A DNA stretch of 64,000 nt from Ianthella basta (lineage: Eukaryota; Porifera; Demospongiae; Verongiida; Ianthellidae), in contig OZ025881.1 in assembly GCA_964019415.1 (NCBI GenBank), positions 1,602,580 through 1,666,579 of the forward strand. Direction: 5' to 3'. The notes below the pieces were generated by a model that searched no databases, was not told the origin of the DNA, and was given only the letters and a program-made list of their open reading frames with translations. The position numbers were made by a program, and so were the translations under genes. Positions 32,207 through 47,200 of this stretch are shown piece by piece; position 1 is the first letter of the stretch; every line of letters starts with the position of its first letter.

Positions 32207-35200
32207 CCATCACCAGAATCTTGCACTGTCTTTACAACTATTTCAAGTTTAACAAACTCACGAGGCGCCTGCACACCTAAAACTCGAAATACAAGCAATT
32301 CCCATTTATGCCGTGAATGTTCAATAGTTCATATAGTTGGGGACGCAGTATTGCTGATGGCCTGAAAGACATATCAAGATGTTACAGATAGTTGGTTTGT
32401 AACAGTTTAAAGTCTCCAGATTAGCCAGGGCAGTCATCCAGTTATAGCACCCCTAGAAAACTGTCAAAACGCTTTGCTGACTGCTTTACTGATTGACACA
32501 ACATTCTGAACAAGGATGTGCATGTTACTTTGTACTTGGAAAGAGGTATATGCAGGCTATAAAGGCTAACCTAGAAATAAATCCAAAGATTTGCTTGTCT
32601 CCATCACACTTGTCAAGGGATCACTTGATTTTTTTGTATTTGGGTATCTCACAGGAGAGCATTTAGGTATGCATTTACTATACATTTACTATGGTACCCT
32701 TTGTAAACCAATAATAGCCCTAATAAACTAAATGTTCTATGCCCATGCTACGTCCATATCCATAGTCATGTTACATCCGTACCAGTAGTTGTACTACGTC
32801 CATACCAGTAGATACGTCTGCAACAGTAGTCATGCTATGCTCATACCAGTAGTCGGGCTAGGCCTCCACATGGAGGCATGGCATACTGTGCCTGCACACA
32901 GTATTATATTTGTATATCTGATGAAGAAGACGACCATTAGCTAAGGTTGAAGAGGTAGCAAAGATTGAACAATAAGAATAGTAGGACGTGTCAACCACGG
33001 AGGTGGAAACGTCTTACTGTTCTAGCAAGAATACATAAGAGATAAGAGAATGCAACAGTGTTTATTCACTGTTGACAGCATTCTTCAAAAATGACTTAGT
33101 AAAACGTCACACGTGGGCATGGTAACAACATTAAGAATTCTTATGCAATGCATGAATATCCTTCAGACCAGCACACATATAAAGTACCATTGAAGCATTT
33201 GCCTGACCATGGTTCGATGGTTAAATGAGAGCTGCAACAATGTTTGGATGCCAATTGCTCTTAAGGTCTTCTGACAGTACTGCAAGTTCTCTGCGAATGT
33301 GACAAGATCGAGAGAGGCTGTACTCACACTTCGCAGCTGCAATTGTTTGTCATCTATTCTGAAAGTCGCCAAGCCTGAAGCTTTCCACTGATTGTCCCTG
33401 CCTTATAGTGTATTGTCTGCTTTGCTAACCTCTTACGAGGTATTGTAGGCGACTCTGTAAGCATGATGCTGAAAGACTTGGCGTTCCAGGGTCCCCCTTA
33501 TGTAAGAAAAATAATGGGTTACCATGCCTACGTGTGACGTTATACTACAAAATACTAGAACCATCCCAAGCACAACCTTCACTGCACTCACCTCTGCCCT
33601 GCTGAACCACAGTCTGACAAGATGAACATTCTTATTTACAGTGTGAAGCTGGACAAAGTCAGTGCTTTCTCCCTTGACGGCCTGCTGTCTACAGCTGCGG
33701 TACACCTCCTTCATCAGCTGTGGCAGGGTCTGCTCTGTATCCAGGAAGGGGGACACGTAGCGGATAGCAACCAGAACATGGTTGAGTACCTGTTCATTGT
33801 ACTCCTCGTGCTGCAAGTGTGATGTGATGAGGGTGTGCTGCTGCATGAAGAAACTGGCTCCCTCTTTCCCCTTGAAGTTCTTCTCCTGCAGGAACTGATA
33901 GAAGTCAGCACTGTCCTTTACCACAGCAAAGATACCCAGAGCATGCCAGTTCTCATCAGTGAGGTCAAGGATCTGCCTTATTTCTGCAAGGTGCTCCTCA
34001 GACTTAATAGCATTAAGCTCTGTCTTCCCTTCCTTTGATACCAAGATACTGTGGATCTCAAGAAGTCTAGTCATTCCAGGGTGATCAAGGCAGCCAGTCA
34101 TGTGGTACTGCTCACACACACCATGAATGTTATCAATGTAGTCTGCAAATTGGATCAGATCCAGGATGGACTTTATGCCACGCATATCCTTGTGCTGGTC
34201 AATGCCAGGGAACCGAAAGGACTGCAGGACGTCGAGCTCATAGGTGACATTCACTGCTCCAATTACCTCCTGGAAACAGCCTAGACTACAAAGGCTCCCA
34301 TAAGTTGCCTCTCCCAATAGGATACTCTTTAGGAAGGACTCTGTGTCTCTCAGGGCTTGCAGGAATCTCTAAGAGCAGGAATAGTAATCACCACAAGAAT
34401 TGGTAAAGCACAGCTGATAAAAGAAATATCAGTATCAATGTATGATCTTTAACATCATTTGCTACTACTTATGCACAGTCTGCTACAGAATGCAAAGAAA
34501 GATGCTTACGTCCATAGTCTGTCTACTGCCTTCAGGATGTTCAGCTGTGGACTCCTGGTCTGGAATAGCTAACACATCCTCCATGCCTGCAAACAGAGTT
34601 GAGGCAACCGATGCTTTGGAGGGTGCTGCAGGCACTTTAGAGTCTGAGGACTGCTGTGCCTGCAATCTTTCCTGCAAATACTGTGAAAACATGTGGCTCT
34701 TGTGCATAGAGAAGTGGACCAGAAAGTCAATGAGATAGACAATGGGTGTGAGGAATTGATGTAGTTTCTCATCCAGTGCCTTCAAGTCTTTCATCCGAAC
34801 AGAGTGAAACTTTATATCTCTCTTTTCTTCCTCCACAAAATGTATAGTTTGCAGTAGGCGGCTCTCATAGTTTTCAACAGTGCTGTCGAGAAGATCAATG
34901 ACAACTTTGGGGATTGCCACATTGTAGCTATGTAGCACACCAAGCACAGAGCACCTGTGGAAGAAGAGCAGTACCTCAGCAGCTGATCAAGGGGTCCCCC
35001 TGCTCAAACAAACAATCACACACACTCACACACACACAGAGCTATCCATCAGTTACCTTCTTCCAACACTGTCAATGCGAATTAAAGTATCCTTCACAGA
35101 TGGCTTGAGCGCCTGCATGTCTGTCTTCATTTGCAAACCAGTGTCCAGGCTCACCTCCAGTGCCTCAATGTGGAGGGACAATGCTATCTTGTGCAAGGGA

Positions 35201-38200
35201 ATTGCCATATTTGCATAGTCCAATATTTCCTCTTCAGTCCAGTCCCCATTGATAATCTTTTGTTCCCAAGAGCGGATAAACTGCTGTATTTCTTGGACCC
35301 ACTGAAAGTATTTCCTCATGTGGTCATTTTTGCACCGCTCCACCACATCTGGCACACTTTGCAGGGATGTGACACTGAATACCTTGCTGTACACTGAGTA
35401 CACCTGTGCCAACAGGGACACAGCCATGTGGCTGTCACGGCACCATGACAGGTCCAAGGAGCCAATATCAGGCTTCACGAGCAGACAGGTTTTGGCCAGT
35501 ATTTCCCAGTACCATGAGAATGAGACAGTCAATGGGGTGTCCCATGAGGTGACTTCCTTGTAGTGAGCACACAGCTTTGAAAGAACAATTCGCAGGGTTT
35601 CAACTTCTTGAGGAGCCTTAACACGAGACAATTGGGACAAGTGAACCTTCTGTATGATCACAAACTACAGTTGGAACAAAGCAAAGTAGAAAACAATGCA
35701 ATGTGTAACCCATATCATATGAATATACAATATCAAGTGCACGAAGCTGCACAGTCACGAGTTTCACCTCATGCACATGGGAACTGCATGCAGTTACACA
35801 TGCTTGCTCACCTTTGCCAGGACAGACAGGACCACCTCCTGCAGTGGAGTGAACGTTTCCCTCTCACACTGTGGTGGACACCATGCAGTAAGGGGTTAAT
35901 TCATCACATCTAAGCAACTCACCAAAATGCAGTAACAACTGAGATCATTTGGCATTCTAACCCCTCCAACCACAGAAAGGCAGCCAACATGCCTTCATTG
36001 CCCAATGCATTATTGATTTTACACTTCCTACCTACAGTATGTTAAAATACAATGCACCTCTGAAGTAGTCTCCTATACTCCTTGGTAATTAATTCATTCT
36101 ATAGCTTACATCATCAGGCATGCACCCCTCCATCACAGCCATCATTGTGGTTAAAGTTATGGTCCAGTCACTTCACTAAATGCAGAGATGCGGCAACAGC
36201 ACTAATCATATTGTGTACATATTTCATGTTCATTCTGCAATCTGATTGGTGTATGTGGTGCTCTGATCCCACACAATTTAGTATATGGTTTGAAAGAAGC
36301 CAGACACTCCCTACATACGTAGGTGGAGGGGCTAGCATACCAGAACAAACCATAATTCTTCACACAATCACTACATACGTACCACAAATTCCTGAAACCA
36401 CCGGGCAGTGTGCACTCCAGCTAGTCTTTTCTTTTGGATGTAAGTCACTACATACTGTCCCAAGTCTCTCTTCATTTCCATGAGGTCTGCAATCTCCTTA
36501 TCATCAACATTCCTATCTGACAGGAGGTGGCCCGTTTCCAGTGAAAGGACGGCAGGGATGAAGGTGGTGTTATCTCTGTAGATATCGGCTGAAGCCTTGA
36601 TCACATCCACAAACATCTTGTGGTAAGCACTCTCACATTTAGGCCACCTACACCACAAGAAACACACACACAGGTATGTACATTGAGTCAATACATCATG
36701 CAATTATGGTAATGTGACTAATGTGGAGCATCTGTATAACCCATGTAGGTGCTCATGAAAACAAATAGAAGCATCCGTACAGTGTGATATTATCGTACAT
36801 GAGAACTGAATTATCAGTCTTCAAATACACTACGCTTGTAATCTGCACACTGTACACACATAACCAGCTATGGAAGCTCCTGGTAAACAATTAGGGCAAT
36901 TTCACTAGTACTGGTCTATTTGTTGCAGCTATGTATGTATGCTGAAAAACAAAGTAGTACTCATTGCAGCGTTGTCGTGCAAGCAGGTTATTCAGCTACA
37001 TCACAACCCAAAGAAATGGTCTATCAGTAATAAGCCATTGTGTGGCCATAGCAGGTACTTTCTACTGCTGTCTACTACTACATACCTATATAGAGCATTA
37101 GTAAAACTGTGTGGCCAAATCAGCAACTGTGTGGCATAATAGCAGGTTGTTCAATACAGATGACATCAGATCAATCTATTCTTTGATAGACATCTGTGCA
37201 CTCTGCCCACGCAACATCTATTACAAACTAGCTCTCTCACCTATGCCTCAGGTCAGGTAGAATCAGCGAATAGATGCCCGCTACCATGTATGGCAATGGG
37301 ATCTATGTATATATGTGTAGGGCAATTTCATGGGTGATATAGTGATCTAGGACACTCAGTACTCAGCATGTGTGCCTCAAGCTTTAGGCCTGCTTTACAT
37401 TAAAATGTTATCACCAGAAGATGGAGCAATTCTGCTACATTCACACCTTTGTTTTAAACAATATTTTTCAACGTTAAATGCGTTTGAGGCTTACCAGAAC
37501 GACTCTCCCTGAAGAGTGACAGACTAACTCTATGGCACTTGGCCTTTAAACATTTTCCACTGCTTTCGCCACCTTGCATTCCATTGTAGCCATTTTAGTG
37601 TAAACATTGCTAATAGGGATTGCTATCTAGAGAAATTGTTCAGCACCTGAACAAGAAGATGTTCATGTACTGCAATAAGGACTTAAGAACCTGTGTATTC
37701 CTAAAGAAGCTTTATTAATAACCATTATCAAGACATCGGTTCAAATTATAAATGAACAAACACTGAGAAACAAAAGAAACTGAAAGACCAATAAAAATCT
37801 CACTTTTTGAAGAAGATCTGCAGTAGCTGACTGAAATCTCCACTGAGCGGGGCAACAACCCTGCACCTTTTACTTTGGTACCCCTCCAAGTACTCCTTGA
37901 CGAGCTAGTGATGCAACGTATCAATTCAGCAATTAAGCAAGTTACTAAGAATGCAGCATACACTATCATAAGGAGCACATGTGCATGTACACACATATGC
38001 AACTCCATGCAGCCATGCAACTGTACCTCCATGCGGATGATGGGCAAAGATTTCAGGTACACCACAAACTGGCTGAGGTCCATGGCCTTCATGTCTTCTT
38101 CAACTTTTGTTTTAAACTGCACAGTAGGGCAAAGTACAGTAGCTTCTGCCTTAGCATCGTGCATGGATAACATGTATCATGATATGTAAAAATTGTGACC

Positions 38201-41200
38201 CTGTCAGTGTAATCTCCAGGAAATAGTTCCAAAGCGTAGACCCAAGTACAGTCTACTTTGTATCGCTAATGTGCCTCTTTTAAGAGTGTGAAGAGTACTA
38301 TGTGATGTGATGGGCACGTGAAAGGATTTCAAGGAATATGAGAGAGCACAATGGCTGCAAAAGGTGCTGTGCCCTTTGGAAAGAGGCTATAGACAGAACA
38401 CTGCAACCTAAGTATTGGCAAAGATAGTTCAGAAACAATGAGGGTGGAGCAGTGTCATTCGGCAATACTTGGAATGCATGCATAGCTTATGTTTGAAAGA
38501 TAAAATCTACTAACACACTCAGCAATCCGTACATCTGGCAGCATCTCAGTGTATCAGCATGGGCTTCATCTATAGATATACATTGGCAGAGTAAGGATAG
38601 TTGAACCTGGTTCGTGAGCTACAGCTAACTAATAATAAAGTGAAGATGACAATGAAATGCAAATAATGTCGAGGCCTACATAAAAGTGCATTTTTGCTCA
38701 GAAGTATAGGGGTAGACAAGTTCTGTATAGTCGGGGTTCCATTTAGGATGCATTGGGAAGGGTGGGTGGGAGGTGTAGTTCGGAATTCAAAAAGTATATA
38801 GGTATGCCGCCAAGGGGATCTGGGATCATGCCTGAAGGAAATTCTGATTCTGATGCAATCTGAGAGGTACAAACACATTTATGCCACATTTATGCCACAT
38901 TTTTACTGCAAAGGGCAATCATCTTGGGTCGGAAGCAGGGGGAGGGGGCAGCTTCCCTTTCCCCCAGTAGAGTGAATCCTGATAGTGTCCAGAACCCACT
39001 CCCATTCCCCACCTACCCACCCACCTTGTCATTCAGGCCACTCTTTATCCTTGACCTAAGCTGTTGTCTATCACCCTTCAACTCAGTAGCTAGGTCTTTC
39101 ACTGCAGCACACATGGCATCAGGTTCAGTCAGCAAGGTTGCACCTATCATGCTGCCCCACCACAGACACAGGCTGAAGATGATGGGTGAATCCTGTTCTG
39201 TACTGCTGGAGTCCTCAAAGCAGCTAGCAGCCGTTGACAGAAATTGCACACCCTGCATCCGCAAATGCAAGCAGTAAGTTAAAGCACACACTCCACGAAT
39301 TTTTGCTCAACTGAACAAACTACACCCACCTCTTTCAGGATCTTTGCTATATCCTTGCTGGTGCTAAGACTACGAAGACATTTATTTGCATTCATGTGTG
39401 AGACAAAGCAAACTGTGTGTGAGTGGCAAAGGAACTTCACAAGCTGTGCCTTGTCCTGGAATAGAGTTCCTGCCATTGAATCCATCAGAGCCCTGTACAG
39501 AAAATAAAGAGTTGCGTATGACAATGAGATAGAGCAGTGATATTACAATTCTGCAAATTGCAAGTAAAACAATAATTATATGCACCTTACTAAATGTTAG
39601 AACAAAACTACACAGGAAATAGTGGTAGGTCACAGCTTGGCATCCCTTCTGCTAATGTGGTCATGTCGGACTATCACATTCATAGGGCTATTGTGAATCA
39701 TCATGAACATGTTGTAAGAAGTTGCAACAATTCAGACAGTTACACCTCTGGGGAAGGGTACTTCTGTGCACAGATAATGCCTTGTTCTGTGTATGCAAAG
39801 GTGCCACGAACATGCTAGTTGTGGACTATGTGACACTGCACGGGCTGCTGTGTGCAATGCTTGTCTCACGTGAGTTGAGTGAAGTAACGTTGCTTGCCAT
39901 GATCCACCACCATGTCTGCAAGGTCGAAACCAGAGAAGCGCATCCTGGGTGGAAGGTTCAACTTCATACCAAGCTGGATGGCAGCACCAATGCCTTTTAA
40001 TTCCTCCTGTGTGATCGGTGCTTTGCCATATTTCTAAGCAATGTATAATACAACACCTCTTGACTACCATGCAGCAACCAACTAACACTATCTCCAATGA
40101 ATAACACTACATACAGTATGTGCAATGATTGGCACCAGTGCCCATTTGCCACTTCCTTTATGACTGCCCATGCGTACGTACGTATGCATGGGCGGGGGGG
40201 TTGCTGCTACACAATCTCCATTGTGCAATTCTCAGACTAAAGGATAATGGCCAATCAGTACAAACACAAGTATATTCCTTAAGGATGTAATGTACAGTAC
40301 GGAAAAAATGGCGAATGTAAACGGGTATCGTACCATACCGAACCGAACCGTGCTGTATCAGACCGTACCAGGGTAGCGTAAACGTGGCATAACTCCAATA
40401 TCCTTGATCCAGATCATTAAAGGTTAGGAGAATACGTCCCAAAAACTGTATTACACAATTACAGATTTACATACAGTACCAGGAGTACTGTACATAGGAG
40501 ATCTCTTATGTACTCTTGACAGTACTGAATCAGTCAAAACAATGGAGATACAATTACACTGCACCTCAGCAGCAATGAAGCTCTTCCACCTCTCAAGAAG
40601 AACACCTCCTGACTCTGTCCTCAAGCAGTTGAACTTCAGATCTATATAAACTGCAAGCAGGGTTGCAGATGATGCTTGCTTACAAGTACTGTAGAGATGA
40701 GTCTAATAAATGCATAAGAGTACACACTGACTACCACAATGTGGCCTGCTACATGTAATGATAGGAAATGCACAGCCACCACTGGAGTACACTACAATTT
40801 GTCTATGCAGAAGAACCTAAACAGAAGCTGATCAAATGAAATAGTGCAATAGTGGAATCATCACAAGGATATTTCTTGTAAGTTCACACTTTGTAAACAT
40901 AAACATCTCATTTGTACTGTATGTACAGATAAGATATTTGTGCGGGAATAGTTTTGCACAGTGCACTCTCAGCAAAATATTTTAAATGGAATTGTCCAAT
41001 ACATGGAGAGTAGGCATGATTGCACTTTGTGCCTAGTGACAGATCTAGAGGGTGATTCAGAGATGTAAAGGAACCCCCTTTAGCTAGTCATATGTAGGAT
41101 AATGGGCAGATTTTAGACCAGAAATAGGCATGGTGTCCATGCATACTGCAGGGGCACCATAGATAATCTATAGGGGGCACTGTGTGCACCTAACTACTTT

Positions 41201-44200
41201 AAAAAACCCTTTCAAGAAACCTTAGACCTGCCACTGGTGGCAGCACTGCAGATACATACTCCAGGGGAACGGCAGTGTGTAGTCAAGACATAACTGTATG
41301 TGGTCGAGTGAGAGAAGGCATAACCGTCTTTGCATCAAAGAGCACATATTGAAACTGCCACACTTCTTTGACGATTGTGTGACTGCCACCTCTTGCACCT
41401 ACTTGTTGGCTTCTGCAATGGCCTGTCTCAGGACTGCTGAGGAAAGTGGTCCTTTGGAGTCTGGTAAATTGTTGTTACTAACTGGTGAAGTCACACGTGA
41501 GCAATATGTGTTGTGCACTTTGTGGACTATATTTTTGTGTTGTAACGGTACCCATGAATATAGCAAAAATATTTCCACCGTGAACTTTTTTACATTTTAT
41601 GGTACATTCTGTATTTCCAGTGATGATGACCATACACAGAGTTTCCATACCGGTTTGATGAACATGGTCTCCCAAAATGCACTTGGACTCAGTAATCTGG
41701 CACATGATCACGCGGTACAGCCAGAGTCACAGCACTTCTTTGTCCTCAATTATCAAAACATCATGTGGGCACTTCAGTTTGCTTTGTGCTGAGTCGTACA
41801 AATCATTCCATTGCTCAAACATCTTAACTTCACAGTTGATCAAGCGCTATGTGTTACTGACTCAGAGAAAGTAAGGCTTCTTTGGATGAGCGATTTGCTT
41901 AGCTTCAACATCCTGAAGTGCAAGGAGAGCTTCAATGAGTCATCTCCCCTGGTGGTTGCATGCAAAATTACTACCACAATTGACTGTGTTTCCACAGGTT
42001 GTGACATCAGCAAAACTGCTCAATAAGGAATGTAAATGACACCACCTGTGACTTGCTTGGGCTGCTGAGAGTGCATGTACCTGCATGAACGTGTGCAGCG
42101 ACAGTGGCTGCATGCATGGCATATACATCAAGTCACCACACCAGTGGCAAAGGTTGTAAATTCAAGACTGCATTGCTGCCACTCCTTCGCGTGGCACAGG
42201 CAATGCCATTCTTGCTACCCACCCCTACCAATTGCTGGTTCAACAGCAAGCCATACCTGTAGGATTTGTTAACAGTTGCATAGTACAAGTGCACCTGAGC
42301 TGGAGGTGTCATTAATCGAGAAGCCATGAACATTGCATACTGCCTAGGATGACCTCACTAAAGCAATTGCTGACGCATAGAACACTGTATAACTGACTAA
42401 TAGTGCTCACACCACGAAACCTATCCTCAATATCGCCAATGTGTGGAAGAACACTACCGTAAATCTTCTAATATTTGAAAATCTAATTTTACAAACCCTA
42501 ACTCTAACCCAAAAGCAGTCTTGACTGGAAACAATCTAACAATTGGAATTCTTGGGTACTACATAATACAATTTGTGTAATGGTACCTAATAATAGTAAA
42601 CGTACCTAATGAAGAAGTGCTGTCTTTGGAGATGTCGTCTGACATTGAGACTACTGGCTACGAGTAGTGCAGGTGACAGCCACGGCTTTCTTGTCGTGAA
42701 CGTTCTTTTTCTCAGTGACTCATACAAAGTCCTCTGCAATATTGAGGCTCCAAACCTCCTTGCAGATGATTCCTGTGAATAACTCATGATGGCTATTCTA
42801 CTCACGGACCATTTCAAAAAATGGCAGCAGAGAATGCCTCCAATTTGGCAAGAGGCTCTAATTTTCACAAGAAGCAAATGATATATACCGTATAGCGGGA
42901 AAATTTCGCGGAAGAAAATTTCGCGATTTTGTTTAAAACTAAACATTTTGCGGTTTTAATTTCGCGATTTCCAACCTCCAAACAACTCCTTGGAAGGCAA
43001 AATACTTAGTTGAAGGGACGTTTCAAGCTCGGAACAGTAAGATAGCACTTAAATGGCTAAATCCACTTCTGCGCTACGCGGCACCCATCATATTATGACG
43101 TTTGCATATAATTATAATGATGGGTGGAGAAAATTCATGAAGGAAAATTTCGCGAATTTGGTCAAATCGCGAAAATCACGAACATTAAACCTTGCAAAAT
43201 TTTCCCGTTATACGGTAACATATTTCCTCCAAATATTAAAAAAATGAGGATTGAAACTTCTAAAAAGTTCACAAATTTTAGATTTCTGGTACTTGCTCAT
43301 TGTTGCATCACCAACTGCTCAATACATGCAGGTGGACTCATCATCACTAACTGCTCACATGGAGCACACATTGCTATGTGGACATATTCACCATATATGG
43401 TGTGGACGTGACAAACAAGCACTTTTGGTTTTACACCACCAATAAGAGATGGACAAGCAAAGCAAGCCCTAATTATATAATCACTACGAAAATGTCACCA
43501 TAGGAGTCACTAACCAACCCTAGTCAAACTGTCACCCCTAATAGTAATACTGACAGAGCTTACCAAACAGTATTTTCAGTCCAAAGTGACCAGCTGGGTA
43601 CCTTCTTCTAGCAGCAATGAGCAGCCTTTGGCTGGCCAAGCTCATCATGGCATAAAAGGAGATGCTCTGAGTGCTCGAATAAGGGACTTCAAAGTCACCC
43701 CTGGGAACAACATACATACCACTCAGGTGTCACACACTGCTTAGTATACACATGCACATATGATACACCACATCTACTTTAACCAATTATGACCGAAGTT
43801 TATAATTAGTGCTGAGCAGCCAATGGCGAAATAAAGTGTCAGCGCATGTGAACAATTCGGTGTGCCATGTGTTCGCACATCAGAACCTTTGTCTGCACCC
43901 AAGACAGGTAGGAAGAGTGCCCTGTTTGTCAGTGTCAGCCATGAAGATGGAAGGGTCATCTCTTAATTCATGACATTTGCACTGCGTTGTGCTGTGAGCT
44001 CACCTTTGAGCAAGGCTGCATCTTCGAGACGGCTGCAAATTTCGATGTTCCACTGCAGGCTATGGAAGCAACTTCGGGGCGAAACAACCTGGCTGATAAA
44101 AACTCTGTCATTGCTACATATTCTCTGAAAGATACGTTACCGTGGAAGGCTCACAGAGGGGGATAATCAACGATTATTGCGAGCCTTTGGCTATGATGCC

Positions 44201-47200
44201 TAAAAGCGTCATCTGGACTTAAATGTAAGATATTTGATGATGCCAGAGGGCATCATCTGGCATTGAAAGTCAGGTGGAACATTTCTTAGCTGACTCAGAC
44301 TTAGCTGACTCAGATCCATTGTACCAGTTGAAATATAACCATATATTCAATTCAATTCAATTCAATTATTATTAACGTGCACCATGCCATATGGCGGAAC
44401 TAGGACTTACTGTGGTCCAATGTAGCACACATAAACATAAGAAACATCATGTAGATAGTTAGTTGATGAGTAAATCAGGATATCTGTGCCATAGCTAACA
44501 GGGAAAATTATTGTGCCATTGTGACTACAACAGGAGGGGGAAAGAGATGAGAACAACACAATGCCATAGAGTCTTAATTAAAACTTGCCAAACCGAGCAT
44601 ACCATATTGACATAATAGTGGACAAAATGCTGTAGTTCCTACAAGCAAGGGACAATAGGTGAGCTGTGCCTTCTGCGTCATCTGTGTGTGATTGGACTTC
44701 AGGCAACAATGGCTGTCGATGGCTGTTCCACGCTGGACATCTCAGAAGCCAATGCGTCACATCTTCCACTTCATTTCTGTTACATTCCTTGCACAGCCTA
44801 TCCTCTCTCTTCACTCCCTGCCACCTGCCTGTCTCCACTTGAAAAGCCGCTGTGCCTCCCCTTAGCTTCAGCAAAACCCTCCTCTCCCTCTTTGCCTTCA
44901 CATCTGCACAAGAAGACACCTCACCACACTCAACAATCCTTCTCAACATCGACAACTTCGGTTTCATCTGCAAATCCTTGCTCCATTCTGCCCTCACTCT
45001 CCTACATGCAACACTCTCCAGCATTCCTTTCAACTCTGCCTCTGACATGTTCTGTACCTGCTCAGCACTCACCTCCTGCCAACCAAATTCCCTACAACAA
45101 CTCAGCATCTTCTGCATCCAACTGCCCTTGCCATATTTTACTGCCTCCACTGCCGCTCTCCTCAGTATTCTCCCCTCATACACTTTGCTTGCCAGGACTT
45201 TGAACCAAAAAAGGGTGCATTGCATTCTTGCCAACCACACCATTGGCAGATCCCCCATTTCTAATAACAGTGACACTCTAGGGTGCAGGGTTCCAACACC
45301 AAAGAACATCCAACATGTTCTCAGTTGTACCTGGTCCTCAGCTTCTAGATTCCGAGAGCACCCCCAAATCTCAGCTCCATACAGAATGGAGGACTCCACC
45401 AGCGAACTCATCAGTTTCTTGAACATCCCAATGCCTATATCTCCAACTTCTACGCTGCACCGCTGAAACCAAGCCCCAAGGCCTTCTTCCTTGCCACTAC
45501 TTTGTCTTGTACCATCTCCTTAAGGTCCAAGCACTCATCTACCACACACCCCAAGTACTTGTAGCAGCTCACCATTGGAATCTCCTCACCATCGATCATG
45601 TATCTTATCTCATTTCTCATCACTTTCTTCTTTCTGATGTGCATGATACCACACTTGGCAGCATTAATCCTGATCCCCCAATCCTCACACCACTGCACAA
45701 GTACATCTAGACACTTTCTTAATCCCTCTTCGTCTGAGGCCAACAAGGTGGTGTCATCTGCAAAGAGGAGACCTGGTATGGTGTCACCACCACACTCCAC
45801 ACCACAGCTATCTTCCCTCAGTCTGGACACTACTCCATTTATGTAAAGGGAGAATAACAAAGGAGAGAGGACACAGCGCTGACAAAGACCAGCATTGACC
45901 TGAAACTCCTCACTCTGTTCACCTCCTACTTTGACATGGCAGGTGGTTCCCTCATAAAGGGCCTTCAAGAAATGCAAGAACTTGCCATTTATCCCCAAAT
46001 GACTGATGAATAGACTGAATAGACTGAATATAGACAGAATATAGATAGAATATAGATAGATAGAATAGACTGATGAATGACTGACAAATAGATGACTGAT
46101 TAACCTGATTAACTATATAACTTTCCATGGATCAGGACATTAATATTGACTTCTCATTAACCTTTTTACAATATGTACCATGCAGGCAGTGCACATGTGT
46201 GCCTAGCAAACTATGAATTATTGATTTATCCCCAAACCCTCGAGGCAACTCCACAATTTCCTCCTGTCCACTTTGTCATATGCCTTAGAGAAATCTATGA
46301 ATGCAACCATCATCCCATTTGCCTTCTTCACCATTTCCATCTGTCCCAACAGCACCAACGTCAACACCTAGCGCCTGCACCCCCTCCGCTTCCTGAAACC
46401 TCGTTGCTCATCTGCAATCAGACCTTCCTCTTCGGCTACACTTGACAGACGGTTGTTTAAAACCATACATAGGACCTTACTCACAGTAGAAGTCAGTGAG
46501 ACTCCACGGAAGTTGTTCACGTCACATACCCCCTTAGCCTGCTTCTTAGGTACTGGAACCACTAAGCTCTCCTTCCATGCAGATGGGACAAGACTATACT
46601 CCCAGCAGACTTGGAACAGCACCAGCCAAACTCCAAGAAGATAGTCAGCCTTCATCATCTCTACAGCAATTCCATCTTGCCCTGGAGCAGCATCCTTCCT
46701 CACTCTTTCCAATGCCCATTGCACTTCTTCTGCTGAGATCCAGATGCGCAGAGGCAGTCACTGAAGTCCAAGCTATCCTGCTTACCATGGGTTGACTCCT
46801 CAACTCCATTACCCCCCTCTCCACAAGAGCTTTCATCCACACCCTCCAGCAGTCTACTAAAATGATTGCACCACACATCCATTGCTTCTTCATTACACCT
46901 TATGTTCCCTTCTAGATCAAGAACCTCCATCAAGTTACACTTTTTCTTAGTCTGGCTAATGTTCAGCTGCTTTATGGACCTCCAAAACGTCTTTGGGCTT
47001 CCCAACTCCGCTTCTGTGTTTGAAACGATCTCTTCGCCCGCTTCACTGCCTTTAGTAGGACTGTCTTGACTAGATATACTCTCTCCTGAAGGTCCTACGG
47101 TCTTTGTCACTAACACTTCTCAACCACTTTTTCTCACATCAATGCATAACCTTCCTCAACCCTGCAAGTTCTCTAGTGAACCATGGTTGACCTTTCTCCC

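Noticed and set aside
41298-41792. 164-codon plus-strand open frame
   Set aside because: It overlaps a phase-consistent minus-strand exon (41,403-41,460), shows no domain or splice signals, and has chance-like composition.
42587-42800. Minus-strand frame with [19 protein letters not shown] as an RNF213-like exon
   Set aside because: Acceptor and donor exist, but the phase does not fit between 43,564 and 41,460, which join directly.
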